Assembly: GCA_002261195.1 (NCBI GenBank)
Contig: MVBO01000073.1
Coordinates: 1-64,000 of the forward strand
Source: Bifiguratus adelaidae
Taxonomy: Eukaryota > Mucoromycota > Endogonomycetes > Endogonales
DNA: 64,000 nt
Direction: 5' to 3'
The translations under genes and the position numbers were made by a program. Shown here piece after piece: positions 48,063 through 59,435 of the stretch. Under the pieces are notes generated by a model. The model worked only from the letters and a program-made list of their open reading frames with translations. It searched no databases and had not been told where the DNA came from. The first letter of the stretch is position 1, and every line of letters begins with the position of its first letter.

Positions 48063-49365
48063 TCTGTTCTAGTCTACAAGGAGTGCGGAAGGTAAGCGCA
48101 GGATCAAGGCAATCATATCTTCCATGCCATGATGAAAGCCTGGCGGAACAAATGTACAACAAAGTGATTTCCGCCTCTAGGGACTCGTAATTATATCAGG
48201 CAACTGTTCCCGGCTCCAGATGTGTACCCCGCGTCCTGTGTCACCACACAGTTAGCCGCTACGTCCGGCTCACTAGTTGCTTGCTCCCTACTGTATCACT
48301 TCCCAATCTCCGATGATTTACCACGGAATGCTGCAGGAATAAGTCACCGAAGGACTTGGTTGGGTCATTAGATTCGACTCGACTTCGTGAAGAGATGTCG
48401 ACAATCTTTTATCACACCTTTCCCATTCTACACTCAAAGTTAAGAGAGCTGCATACGTCACTGCCATTGACTTCAAGCTCCAGCGTCATCGACCCTTTAG
48501 AAGGTCAAACCATGTTAAGGAATGGTACTGCCGATCAGTAGAGGTTGGAAATTAAATGTATAGCAGAAGGGTTTCTTCCTTCAAGGTCAGCTTAGTCATC
48601 TCGTCAGGGTGCTATTCAAAGGAGCGATAGGCTGATGTGACATATATGTCCAGACAAGCGGGGACACAGCAGGGACCAGTGCGCAGGCGAGGTCATGCGA
48701 GGTTGCGTTTTTTACCCTAATCGTACTTTGTGCTTGTGTACCTTGTACCTGACCACACATTCATGATCAGATACCGTGACCTTGTCCTTTCTTTCTTCAG
48801 TCGAAGGGGTCTTGAATGTCTTTCACGGTATCGGACGCCTTTTTTAGATGCACTAAGCTTTTAAGCCCAATGACTTGCAGCCAGCGAACCATAAAGTGCC
48901 ATCTATAACACGTGCTCAGGGTTACAATCGGCGATCTCTGGTCACAGTTTACCCTTCAGGCAATTGGCGCAGGCGCACAGGCCAACAAGCACCAGGTGAA
49001 TGTACGTGAGAACATAAGGATGTACTTAGCAGAGATGTACACCCTTTGTGTGCGCACAATGTCATTCAATGGCGTTAGCGTGGGCGAATAAAGCTTGGCA
49101 GCTGTCAAGCGCTCATTACCATAAAAAGCAATGCAAATTCAATGATCTCACTCGCCGACGCAAATCTCCTCTTCTTGCTTGCACCTATTTCTCTGCCTTT
49201 ACCACACGCAGTATCGTCCATTGTCTAGTGTCTAGTCTTGTCGGTGCTAGGATAGTCAATTTTGCTACTACTCGTACGCGGAGCGGGTCTCTGCAAGCTT
49301 CACCGGTCTGATACAGGATACCTCACCACCCGGCCTTATCGCCATCCCCAACCAAACTATAGACG
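48063..49365. other. Intergenic region between GH31 pseudogene and OSBP gene
   Basis: About 1.3 kb without a convincing gene. Open frames are under 90 codons with no recognisable motifs. It should contain the old promoter of the decayed glucosidase and the promoter of the divergent oxysterol-binding protein gene. A pyrimidine-rich stretch at about 49168-49200 lies upstream of that start. Confidence 0.4.
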
Positions 49366-51186
49366 ATGCCTTTGACTGAATCGGCAGCAGTATTAGGGAG
49401 CAAACGCTCTGTTACCCCAAAGCTGCCAAAGACCGACTCGGATATCTCAGCTTCTGATGCGGACGACTACAGCGAGCACTCCATGGACTCAGAACAACGT
49501 CACCGAGTTGAGAACGGCGAATTTTACGAAGTAGACATTGGCGAGGACGTCAAGAGCGATAACAAGAGCCAAATCATTGCTGCCTTAAAGCTTCTGAAAA
49601 AGTTTGTCGGTGTCAAAGATATCGTTTCATTGTAAGTGAAGAGGCTCTCAAGACATGTTTCGGAATGGTGATTTTCCAAACGGCTAAATGATGTTAGGCG
49701 GATATCCTTACCGGCTCAACTTTTGGAACCTATAGGCAACCTAGAATACTGGAATTATAACGATCGGCCCGATTACTTTGCGGCGTAAGTATATGTGTTC
49801 AGCTCAGGCAGACGAAGCCCTGAAATTTGTGCCTTCCTAATATAGTATGGACACCTCCGATGATCCGCTAGAACGCATGCTCGGCGTCATTCGATGGCTA
49901 TATACCAAGGATCTAAAGTTTGCTGTGAGTATCGCCGTCATGTCCTTACGGTGCCGCCACTGACTAGCATATGTAGACCGGCAAAATCATTAAACCTTAT
50001 AATTCTATTCTTGGCGAACAATTTTTTTGTCATTGGGACGTTGTTGAACCCCAATCGGATGACCATGGTAACATCAAAGCAAGCATGTTGAGCTCGGAGG
50101 AGGGTAAGGCGCGGCAAATGGAGCTCAATACAACTGAGGACCAAGAAAAAGTTCGGGTTATTTGTATCAATGAGCAGGTAAGCGACAAGAGTCCTGAGCG
50201 TTCCCTTGCTCATGTTATTGCAGATCTCCCATCATCCACCAGTCTCGGCCTTTCACATGGCTTGTCCTAAGAGGGGAATAGAAGCTTGCGGTTTTGATCA
50301 TATTACAGCTCGATTCACAGGAACAAGTATGTCCATTTGATTCCTGGCATTGACAAGAAGTATCGTGTACTCATCCACACCACTTCTTTTAGCCTTCAAG
50401 GTGGGACCAGGAGAACGTAATAAGGGCATCTATGTCACATTGCGAAACCGCGATGACGAGGAATATCAATGCACGCATCCAAACGCTTCGGTAGCAGGAT
50501 GGTTGAGGGGGCACTTGTACGCAGCTGTCGCTGACAGCACCATTGTCAATTGTCCCAGAACGGGCTTACGCGCTGTTCTTGAATACAAGGAAGAGGTGAG
50601 CGTTCGTAGATGGCCGCCTGACCGGTATTGATAACGAGATGTCCGCAGCGCTGGTTGGGTAAAGCACGATTCGCCATTGAAGGCAAGATTTACAAAGTCA
50701 ATCCGAAAGATGAAAGCGCCACAGCCACATCATTTCGGCAAATACCGAAAAAAACGACCATTCTCGCGGCAATAAACGGATCCTGGCGAGGGGAAATCAA
50801 AGCCAAGCGACTAGACACGGATGAGGAACGCTTATTGTTGGATATGAGGACATTAGAATGCGTCCCCAAGGTGGTCAAACCTATTGAAGAACAGGATGAA
50901 ATGGAAAGTCGCCGGTACGTGCAATTGATTACCTTATTTTGCCCGTCAACCCCATTCATGGTTCCTTTTTAGCATATGGAACAGCGTGACCACCAAGATT
51001 TTGGCCCATGAATTTTCACAAGCCACCAAAGCGAAACAGGCCATTGAGGAGCGACAACGCCAATTGGCAGCAGAGCGTAAGCAACGTAATCAAGCCTTTG
51101 TTCCCATCTACTTTGAAGAGCCGGTGGTGGATGGCAAGCCTGTATTGACCAGTCAAGGCAAATCCAAAGTCGCTGCCATGAGTTAG
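49366..51186 (+). CDS. Oxysterol-binding protein-related lipid-transfer protein (Osh/ORP)
   Basis: A lipid carrier that exchanges sterol or phosphatidylserine with PI4P between membranes. It is a short form, with an acidic N-terminus and the OSBP lipid-binding domain, and no PH or ankyrin region. Motifs are KKFVGVKDIVSLRISLPAQL, LEPIGNLEYWNYNDRPDYFA, GKIIKPYNSILGEQF, and the OSBP fingerprint EQ-ISHHPPVSAFH, split by an intron after EQ (about 50177-50220). SWRGEIKAKRLD and the coiled tail AKQAIEERQRQLAAERKQRN follow. About seven short introns. The ligand cannot be decided from the sequence, although the start of the domain resembles a common fungal Osh subgroup. Confidence 0.9.
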
Positions 51187-51396
51187 GTTTCACTTTGTAT
51201 TATAAACTACAAGGAAAATTTTCATCGCCACCGTCTCGTGAACTGTGATTGGTTCGGACTGCCTTTTTTTCCTCGTCGATTTTTGAAGCTTTTGGACGGC
51301 TTTCTTCTCTGTTGCTTGCACTGGACTGCGACTAGATCACCGGTCCCGTTGACTATTACTTCAATTCAAACATTGCGCTTGGACGGAAAGCCGCTT

Positions 51397-52928
51397 ATGC
51401 CCTCGGCCATGCTTCAAGAGCAATATTCTTTCACGAACCAGGAGCAGCACGACATTTCACTCATGGAACAACAAGCCTTAGCTGGAGCGAATCTCCTAAG
51501 TCACCAACAGATGCAACAGCAGCAATCTGCGGGACTCGGTGCGCAACATTCCCAACGGTCACAGGGCGCACAAGCCGGAGTGACCGGCCTTTCCTACTCG
51601 GCACTGCCTAAACAGAACATGCTATCTCAGTTGCAGGCCAACATACATAGTAGCTCTTCTTCTCCATTATCGACTCCTGGAGTTTCGACGCCGGGAACAC
51701 CCAATTTGAATTTGCACAACACCAATGTTTCAAGCCATGACTCTGCAGATGCGATAAAGAAGGAGCTCATCAACCAGAAAGTTCGCGCAGAGAACCGGGA
51801 GCGAAAGAAGCGATGGAGAGAGCAAAATGAGGATCGAAGTAAGTATAGGTGAAGGTGATTGGGGTGGCCTGGAAAAGGGCATCTAGCATGGCACATCGGT
51901 GATGAGGCATCCTCTTACAGCTCATGTTCCACGCTATCAGCCCTAGCAGGAATTCTGGAGGCAATTGGCATCCTTGTGTCATGGTTGCGAAGCACAATGG
52001 CTTAGCTGGATAGGCTTTCCATGTCTGCATCGCCTGCTACTACAAGTGCTGACCAAATTCTGGAAAATTTTACTGACTGGGACGGTCTTGTGACGTGTAT
52101 CAAACTCACGTGCTTACTCAATTTCCTAAAGACAAAGACAATGACTTGCGCTGCCGTGTAAACAAGAGGGCGAACAAACTGTTTGGCAAGACGGATAGCG
52201 AGCACAAGAAGAAGTGGATCGAAGAGGAATTTGTAAAGCGACAACTGAAGCGCAAGGAAAAGGAGAGACGCAAGCAAGTTGTCAATGGCAATATGGGAGG
52301 ATCCGCTTCGCCCAGCCAAAGTGGCATGTCTAATTCCCAGTTGCTTGGCGGCGGCGCAAACAACCTTACTGCCTCCCAAATCAATCAATTCCCCACGGCC
52401 AATGTACTTAATGCACTTCAGCAACCGCAAAGCAACAATCTCTACATGCCACCACTGTCTCCAAACACGGTGAACCAGAAAATCTTCCAGCAAAATCTGG
52501 GATCCTTGTTGAAAGCAAAGGGCATGGACCCGTCACTTTTCAATTTCGACACTGCTCTACTTAATTTAGCGGCCGGCGTAGGTACACCGAATGCGTCTAC
52601 TCCCACGTCCACAACGATCCAAACCAATCAGCAATCGCAAACTAGATCATCTCAGCAATCTCCACAGCCACAATCCGTCCAGAATGTCACCTTTAATGAT
52701 TCCAATGCTGCCTCCGCGTCCGACACCAAATTGCCCACCCCTCCCACCGACGGTACCGACTCACTTTCCTTGCTGGCCACGCCGGTCGATAGCCCGCGGG
52801 ATTCCCCTAATCCCAATACACTCGATCACGTGGATTCCCATGGCAAGCAAAGCCAAGGCAACAAGCAAGATTATCCTATGGATGCCGTGTTGACACTGAT
52901 GCAACTCAATGCTGGTTGGAGGCAATAG
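51397..52928 (+). CDS. DUF3020-like putative nuclear regulator
   Basis: Two exons (51397-51838 and 52132-52928), with an unusually long 293-nt intron, give 412 residues. The N-terminus is Gln/Ser-rich. The conserved block spans the junction: NQKVRAENRERKKRWREQNE, DRNKDNDLRCRVNKRANKLF and KKWIEEEFVKRQLKRKEKER. This basic helical block resembles the fungal DUF3020 family as I remember it; the family's function is unknown to me. The long C-terminal part is rich in Gln, Ser, Pro and Thr, with acidic patches, like a transcriptional regulator. It ends VLTLMQLNAGWRQ. The first in-frame ATG is 51397. Nuclear function is inference. Confidence 0.6.
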
Positions 52929-53021
52929 TCCACCGTGTAGGCAGCGTGTAGTCAATCTTAACCTGTAAATTTCTGTGCGCAAAATCTATTTGTTGCTTCC
53001 TTTCCTGGTCCCTGTCCCAAC

Positions 53022-53761
53022 ATGTCCAACGCATCCGGATCTTTGGCGACGCGGATCGTCAACAAGTTAAAGAGTAAGGAGACTCGGGATTACTTCATGA
53101 GGTACGTATCTATCGGCTCACTTGTGTTGGCGAAGATGCCTCGTCCGGGTGACATTGACGCATGTCTCGGTCTCTTTCCGCACCTTTTTACCCGTACATA
53201 GCACAGTAAGTATGCAAGACCATAGACACCTCAACGCACTTTCTCATACACCATCGTTTTGCTTCTTTTTCCTCTCGCTTAGCATTTCTGGGGTCCCGGT
53301 AAGTGGAGAGTATTGAGGCGAGGAGATTGAGATTGATGACGGGTATAGTCGCCAACTGGGGTATTCCTATAGCGGCCATCGCCGATACCCGAAAGTCACC
53401 TGAACTCATCTCTGGAAGCATGACGACCGGTAAGTACATTCCATCGAGCCATCAAGGTAGCGGTGTACCCCAAACGATGGATCACTGATGGACGTTGTCT
53501 AGCCTTGTGTGTATATTCCTTGTTGTTTATGCGCTTTGCCTTGGCGGTGACGCCCAAGAACCCATTGTTGTTTGCTTGTCATGCTACCAACGAGGTGGCT
53601 CAACTGACTCAAGGATACCGATTCTTGAACTATCACTAGTAAGTACCTTCTTGCTTAGAATGTCGTCAATTGATCTATTGGTTTGTAGTTTGAATCCTCC
53701 GAACACGGCAGAGAAGACTAAGGACGTGGAAAAATCCATGAAGGATGCATCAGTGGCTTGA
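53022..53761 (+). CDS. MPC1: Mitochondrial pyruvate carrier subunit MPC1
   Basis: An inner-membrane protein that, with MPC2/MPC3, imports pyruvate. Six exons (53022-53101, 53202-53205, 53283-53298, 53349-53429, 53503-53638, 53689-53761) sum to 390 nt, a 129-residue protein. It reads [60 protein letters not shown] and [20 protein letters not shown], all matching MPC1. The second exon is just four bases (CACA), flanked by TAG and GTAAGT. It completes Ser and adds Thr in the invariant STHFWGPVANWG motif. The third exon is 16 nt. It is convergent with pyruvate kinase, its metabolic source, with 140 bp between stops. Confidence 0.93.
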
Positions 53762-53901
53762 GTGTTCTTAGATCGACAATAAAGCTCTGCTCATTCAGCT
53801 ATCGGAATCCTGCAATTTATTTTAAGTGTAATATATGTGCTTTTGTTAGCGTCATCAAAGATTGTAAGGTAGGATGCTCCGCAAAAAGCGTATCGTTGCA
53901 A

Positions 53902-56004
53902 TCAAGGCGCCAACAAGATTCTCAAAGTGTTGGTGCTACCAATACCGCCCTTCCAGCCTTGTACAGCGATGACGGGATCTCTTCGCTTGAGCAATCCGTA
54001 TTTTACACCTTGCTCCATGGCGTATTTGATTCGTGCATCAACGTCTTCTTGCCATGGCTTGCTTTCGAGGGGTGACAGGTAATCGGCCGTCTGAGCGCTG
54101 GAACTGGAAGCTGGCGTATGAGATAGCACTGGTTTAGGCTTGGTGTAAATGAATGGATAGCAGCCTAAAGAGACATTAATGAGCGGTAATTAGACAGATG
54201 CAGCCGTAAAACTTACCTCTATATAGATGCACGTTTCGAGCTGTCTGTGGGTTACGGGTCACGGTGATGATGGGCACACGTGGGCGATATTTGGAGATGA
54301 GGCGTGCCGAGTTGCCGCTGTACCATAATTAATGAGCCTGCCCGTAAGCTTTGCGCTCCCCAAACCAACCTGGTTGTCAACACAATGATGGCACCGGCGT
54401 TTTGTTCATGGGCCGCTCCAACAGCAGAGCATGCGACAGTTTCTGTGGTATCTGTTGGTCGAGGGGTGAGGGCGCGCAGCTCATTGAACAATGCGGGATA
54501 ATATATGACGCTTTCAGCCAATACACAAGTGCTATGCATGGTTTGAACCGCTTCGATTGGATAAGCACCCTTGGCCGTCTCACCGGAGAGCATGACGCAG
54601 TCAGCACCATCCAAGACAGCATTGGCCACGTCGGAAACTTCAGCACGAGTGGGTCGAGGGTTGTGGGTCATCGACTCGAGCATTTGAGTAGCGCACACCA
54701 CCGGTTTGCCAGCAAGATTACACTTGGCAATCATCATCTTTTGCGCAATGAAAACTCGCTCACAGGGAATTTCAATACCCATATCTCCACGAGCAATCAT
54801 GACACCATCAGTCTCGGCAAGGATTTCATCAAAGTTCTGCACGCCCTGATGGTTCTCAATCTTGGCAATGATCTTGATGCCCTTGCCCTTCTCTCCCAAC
54901 ACCTCGCGGATATCGCGAATGTCCTGTCCGCGACGAATAAAGGATGCAAAGATCATATCGACACCGTTTTGAACGCCGAATTGCAAATCCTTCTTGTCCT
55001 TCTCGGAAAGCGCAGGCAAGTCGACGGGCGTACGCGGCAAATTGACACCCTTTCTTGAGCTGAGCTTGCCATTATTGAGAGCCCGGACTCTGACTTGCGT
55101 GTCCTCCTTGGCCAACACTTGAAATGACATGACACCATCATCAACGTAAATGATCTTATCCGTATCGATGACAGCGGGAAGATTCTCGTAGTCAATGTAC
55201 AGGACCTTGTCATCGCCAATTTCCGCGTACTTTGGATCGACGCTGAAAATCATCTCATGGCCGGCTTTGATTGGGATCTGTCGAACGATGGTTTGTCGCG
55301 TTAGCGAGACAGACAGCACTCTCGATTCATTGGACACATACATCCTGGTTATCTCTCACCATTCCCGTTCGGATCTCTGGGCCCTTGGTGTCCAATGCAA
55401 TGGCGACAGGTCGACCGGGGTAAACTAGAGACGAATGATAACACAATGAGTAACCGGTGTGTTACATCTCGCGTTTACAGCGATTCCGAGGTAAGCCGCT
55501 ACGCAACCTCCCGAGAGAATACTTACGTTGACATGACTTTCGGGTATTGTCGATTACGGACTGATGATACTGGAGAAGACGCAAGCTAAGTATCGCTCTT
55601 CCAACTCTCCGTTCCTACGTACCTCGTACGAGCCATGAGAAAAGTTCATGCGAACAATATTGAGCCCGGCATTTCTCAAGGCGGTGATCATCTCAACGCT
55701 GTTGGTCTTCGGACCTATAATTGCCCGCCAAAGCAATATTGGAACACGCGAATCCCGTCATGACCGAGACAATTGAAGCAAGCGAATCATGCGAAAGAGG
55801 AAGAGGATCAAGCGGAGATCAATAAGATATCGCGGATTATCAGCAAGCCGAACTTGGACCATTGGATCTCTAGACATACATACCGATAGTGCAAATGATG
55901 GTAGTCTTTCGAATAGCCTCAGGCTGAACGTCGACGTCCATGTTTGCAACCCACTCAAGGTTGCCGGTAAAAGCATTGTCGATAGCAATGAGCGCTCTTT
56001 GCAT
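53902..56004 (-). CDS. PYK1: Pyruvate kinase
   Basis: A cytosolic glycolytic enzyme converting phosphoenolpyruvate and ADP to pyruvate and ATP. The first exon (56004 to about 55888) reads [20 protein letters not shown]...KTTIICTIG. Core motifs are [65 protein letters not shown], the active-site [53 protein letters not shown] and [15 protein letters not shown]. The C-domain has [20 protein letters not shown] and ends [15 protein letters not shown]. About seven introns; the first, about 190 nt, is long for this window. Placement next to MPC1 is suggestive but may be chance. Confidence 0.95.
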
Positions 56005-56764
56005 TATGACGTATGTATATGTTTCCCTTCTGGTCCCTTAGTGTTGCAAAGAACGTAGTCAGATACTCGTAAGAAGTGCAAGGTCTATGTAATCAGCCGC
56101 AAGACAACCCTCGAGTGTGAGCAAACAGAAAATATTTGGGGCCCTTTTTGTGACAGCGGAATTTGCAAGGACGTTGTTGCCGGTTAATCGAGAGAAGAGA
56201 ACGTGCCGAGGATGGGATTGGCGACTATTCCTGATGATATGGTCAAGCGCATGATAGGTGTAATTGGCTATGTTGATGCCTTGCATGTTGTCAGATGCGG
56301 CGAGGTTTGGGCCTTGGTCATTGCCGCGTATACAGATAAGCTGGAATTCCGCGGGAAAAGAAGAAAGTAGCTGGTACGACTTGGACATTTTGAGAAGATG
56401 ATTATCACTATCCCTGTTCTGTCTGCAATCTATCCCGAGGCTTTTTAGAGTCTCTTCCAAGCAGAATACCAAATTAATTTCCTCCTCCTGACCGAAATAG
56501 TCCACCTCATTGAATCATTGGAAGAGCGAGTGAAAAAGGAAAATGTTGATCGCTTCCTGCCTCGTGTCCAACATACCCCACACGTGATGATGCGTTCGGT
56601 TCAACGGGGAAAGTTCAAGACAATGCGATAGGAAAGAAGTCGGGCCAAAGTCTCACGTGAAATTGCGAGCAGCCAATCAGCGTTTTTCCATTATCCAATC
56701 GCGAATACGTGCAGAGCAAAATTTTAAAAGGCCGACTGGAGACGAATTGGTGTTTCTTGATTTC
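56005..56764. other. Divergent promoter region, pyruvate kinase / haem peroxidase
   Basis: A 760-bp region between two divergent starts. A 148-codon open frame lies on the minus strand (56059-56505), but it has no recognisable domain and would occupy the promoter of a highly expressed glycolytic gene. On the plus strand the frame of the peroxidase stays open upstream to 56591 with no ATG. Confidence 0.4.
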
Positions 56765-57810
56765 ATGTCGACACAAGTAGAGTTACCCCACGACAAGTAC
56801 GCTCCTGTTAAGGATGCGATCAAGAGCATTCTCAAGCGACCTGGTTATGATGATGACAGTATTGCTCCGGTCCTGTAAGTCTATCGATCGCATCTACGTG
56901 CGGCCCGATGGCATCGTTCCTTCCGCGTCGGACTAACTTGCCTTTGGTCACTTAGCGTTCGTCTCGCTTGGCACGCATCTGGTACATATAGCCCTAATGG
57001 CTGTCCCGTAGGAGGCTCCAACGGTGCTACCATGCGTTTTCCTCTTGAGGCTGGCGATCCGGCCAATGCTGGATTGGAAGTCGCTCGGGAGGCGTTGGAG
57101 GTCATCAAGAAGAAGTTTGAGTGGGTTAGCTATGCTGATCTGTGGACGTAAGTAGCTAAGCACAAGTCGTAAAACCCGTCTACACAGGGTAGTAACAACA
57201 TCTATCTGTAGCCTTGCCGGTGTTGTAGGAATTGAAGCTATGGGCGGTCCAACTATTCCTTGGCAACCTGGCCGAAAGGATGTACCTCCCACAGAGCACA
57301 ATATTGCCACAGCATGTCCGGCCAATGGTCTCTTGCCTGATGCTGCTCAAGGCGTAGCCCATATTCTCGAACTCTTCTGCGAGCGTATGGGCTTTACCAT
57401 CCGTGAATGCACTGCGCTGGTCGGTGCACATAGCGTTGGTCGTTGCCACAGCGATCGAAGCGGTTATGAAGGCGCCTGGACATATACGCCCACCAGATTC
57501 TCCAATCAATTGTGAGTATTGCATAGGTTTGACGTTATCGGCCGAGATATTGACTTCTCTTCATAGCTACAAGTTACTTCTTAACCAAGATTGGAAGGAA
57601 ACTGCTTCTCCCAAGGGTCTCAAGCAATACACCAATGCTCCCGATAACGACCTTATGATGCTCCCTGCTGATATGGCTCTGCTTGAACCACCTTTCAGAG
57701 AATTCACAGAACTTTATGCTAAGGACAAACAAGCATTCTTCAAAGATTTTGCCTCTGCATATGGCAAGTTGTTGGAGTTGGGCGTTGAGAGAAGCGAGAG
57801 CAGACTATAG
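56765..57810 (+). CDS. Class I haem peroxidase (cytochrome c/ascorbate peroxidase-like)
   Basis: A haem enzyme that reduces hydrogen peroxide. It reads [20 protein letters not shown], then the distal haem motif [13 protein letters not shown] with Arg, Trp and His, [20 protein letters not shown], the proximal haem ligand motif [13 protein letters not shown], and [16 protein letters not shown] with the Asp that partners the proximal His. It ends [12 protein letters not shown]. Length is about 265-270 residues, the size of the cytosolic-type core. There is no presequence after the first ATG (56765), so it differs from mitochondrial yeast CCP1. The upstream region is open and basic but has no ATG. 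Introns lie at about 56877-56955, 57147-57212 and 57511-57566. Electron donor (cytochrome c or ascorbate) is undecided. Confidence 0.87.
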
Positions 57811-58170
57811 ATTGGGCAATTACCTTCAGATTTAGATTTCTTTTCGTCTTGCTAGATCTTAGAGTTAGAAACGGGATCGTATTTGTTATACCCATTCTCG
57901 AATCACCATGATAAACGTGTACAGAAACTACTCGATGGCGCAGCCCTACTCAATCTACTTTATGACATTAACATGTGAATAAGTATGGCCGTAACAATCG
58001 TCTGCCTTTGTTCCATTGCCAATTTGATGACATCATCATTTTAATTCATTAATTTCATTCATCAATATGCCTAATTGGGTGAACGCTAGCATGGCAGGGA
58101 AAGTCTAAGAATCATCTCCTCGCTGCCTTGATCGTCCTCTCTTCTTCAAGTCCATACATCCATATCAGTC
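57811..58170. other. Intergenic region upstream of the eL20 gene
   Basis: A 360-bp gap with peroxidase 3' UTR and the ribosomal-protein promoter. An AT-rich run with repeated ATTAATT/ATTCAT units at about 58038-58066 and a TC-rich stretch just before the start (about 58110-58150) are the only notable features. Confidence 0.4.
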
Positions 58171-59207
58171 ATGGGCAGAGTAAGTACATTTACACAATGC
58201 ACGTTGTAAGCAATAGCTGGTCCAATCGAGGAAGCCATGGATGGCGATTTGGGGCGATGGCTGGATGGATGGGTGGCTGAAGGATGGTCATCCATCCATC
58301 CTCGCGCCCCCGATATACATCTAACCTTGGCTGTCGAGCTAGGATTTGCAGATTGCCGGGGGGATGCAACAATACGATAGTGGACAGTAAGCCCTCAGCC
58401 AAAGGCTTTCGGCCAAGTTCACCACTCCCATCGTCGGCAACATTATGGCTGCTTCGCATCGGACCAGATCTAGCATTTCCAGAGACACGTACTAACCTTG
58501 TTCTTTACTCTATTTAGTTGCATGAATACCAGGTCGTTGGCCGCAAGCTCCCCTCTGAGCAAGAGCCTGTCCCCAAGCTCTACCGCATGAGGCTTTTTGC
58601 CCCCAATGAAGTCGTGGCCAAGTCCCGCTTCTGGTACTTCTTGAAAAAGCTCAGAAAGGTCAAGAAGGCCGCTGGTGAGATCGTCTCCATCAACGAGGTA
58701 AGAATCTTTATTTTTATCTGCCTTTAGCCCATGCTTATCATATCCCACAGATCTTTGAGAAACGCCCTCAACAAATCAAGAACTTCGGCATTTGGCTTCG
58801 TTATGATTCTCGCTCCGGTACGCACAACATGTACAAAGAGTACCGCGAGTTGTCCAGAACCGACGCCGTCGAGTCTTGCTGTGAGTTCTCATACGACGCG
58901 AAGTTACAATTGCTAATTGCAACATTGCACCTATAGACCAAGACATGGCTGCTCGCCACCGTGCCCGTTTCTCCTCCGTGCAAATCATTCGTGTTGCCGA
59001 GGTTGCCAACGCCGATGTCCGCCGCCCCTACATCAGACAACTTTTGGTAAGAATTTGCCCATTGATGCGAAATATCTCTAGCTTGCAGCTTGCTAATTTT
59101 TCTTTCAGGTCAAGAACATCGCTTTCCCTCTGCCCCACCGTGTTCACAAGGCCCCCAAGAACAGACGCGCTCTCTTCCTCGCCAAACGCCCCACTACCTT
59201 CTATTAG
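58171..59207 (+). CDS. RPL20: 60S ribosomal protein L20 (eL20, L18a)
   Basis: A large-subunit ribosomal protein. The first coding exon is 9 nt (MGR, 58171-58179), followed by a 338-nt intron. Then come [120 protein letters not shown] and [20 protein letters not shown], ending KRPTTFY. Four introns in all. Sequence and length are normal for eL20. The long first intron contains a short inverted repeat, listed separately. Confidence 0.96.
58263..58301 (+). repeat. Inverted repeat (potential hairpin) in eL20 intron 1
   Basis: GGATGGATG at 58263-58271 is complementary to CATCCATCC at 58289-58297 and again, shifted by four bases, at 58293-58301. It lies in the 338-nt first intron. A folded hairpin could shorten the effective distance between splice sites. 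I find no convincing C/D or H/ACA snoRNA boxes around it. Confidence 0.5.
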
Positions 59208-59435
59208 AGTTTGGGAAATGTTGGCACACTCTGTTATCACTTCATTTATATTTGTGCGGTGCTTACAGAGGTGTGATTTTAGCCATTGAATAAAAACACG
59301 TACAATGCTTCTCCATCCTTTTGTGTCCGTTTTCTTCGGTGCTTCTCTGTTGCTTTATCATCTTTTCGTTGATTGCCAAATTGGGTCCGCTGACCAACTG
59401 TTGTTCTTCGCCGTTTGCAGTTTCCATTGAGTGAC

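Noticed and set aside
56059-56505. 148-codon open frame on the minus strand upstream of pyruvate kinase
   Set aside because: It has no recognisable domain and would fill the promoter of a strongly expressed gene 55 bp away on the same strand. One such frame is not unlikely by chance.
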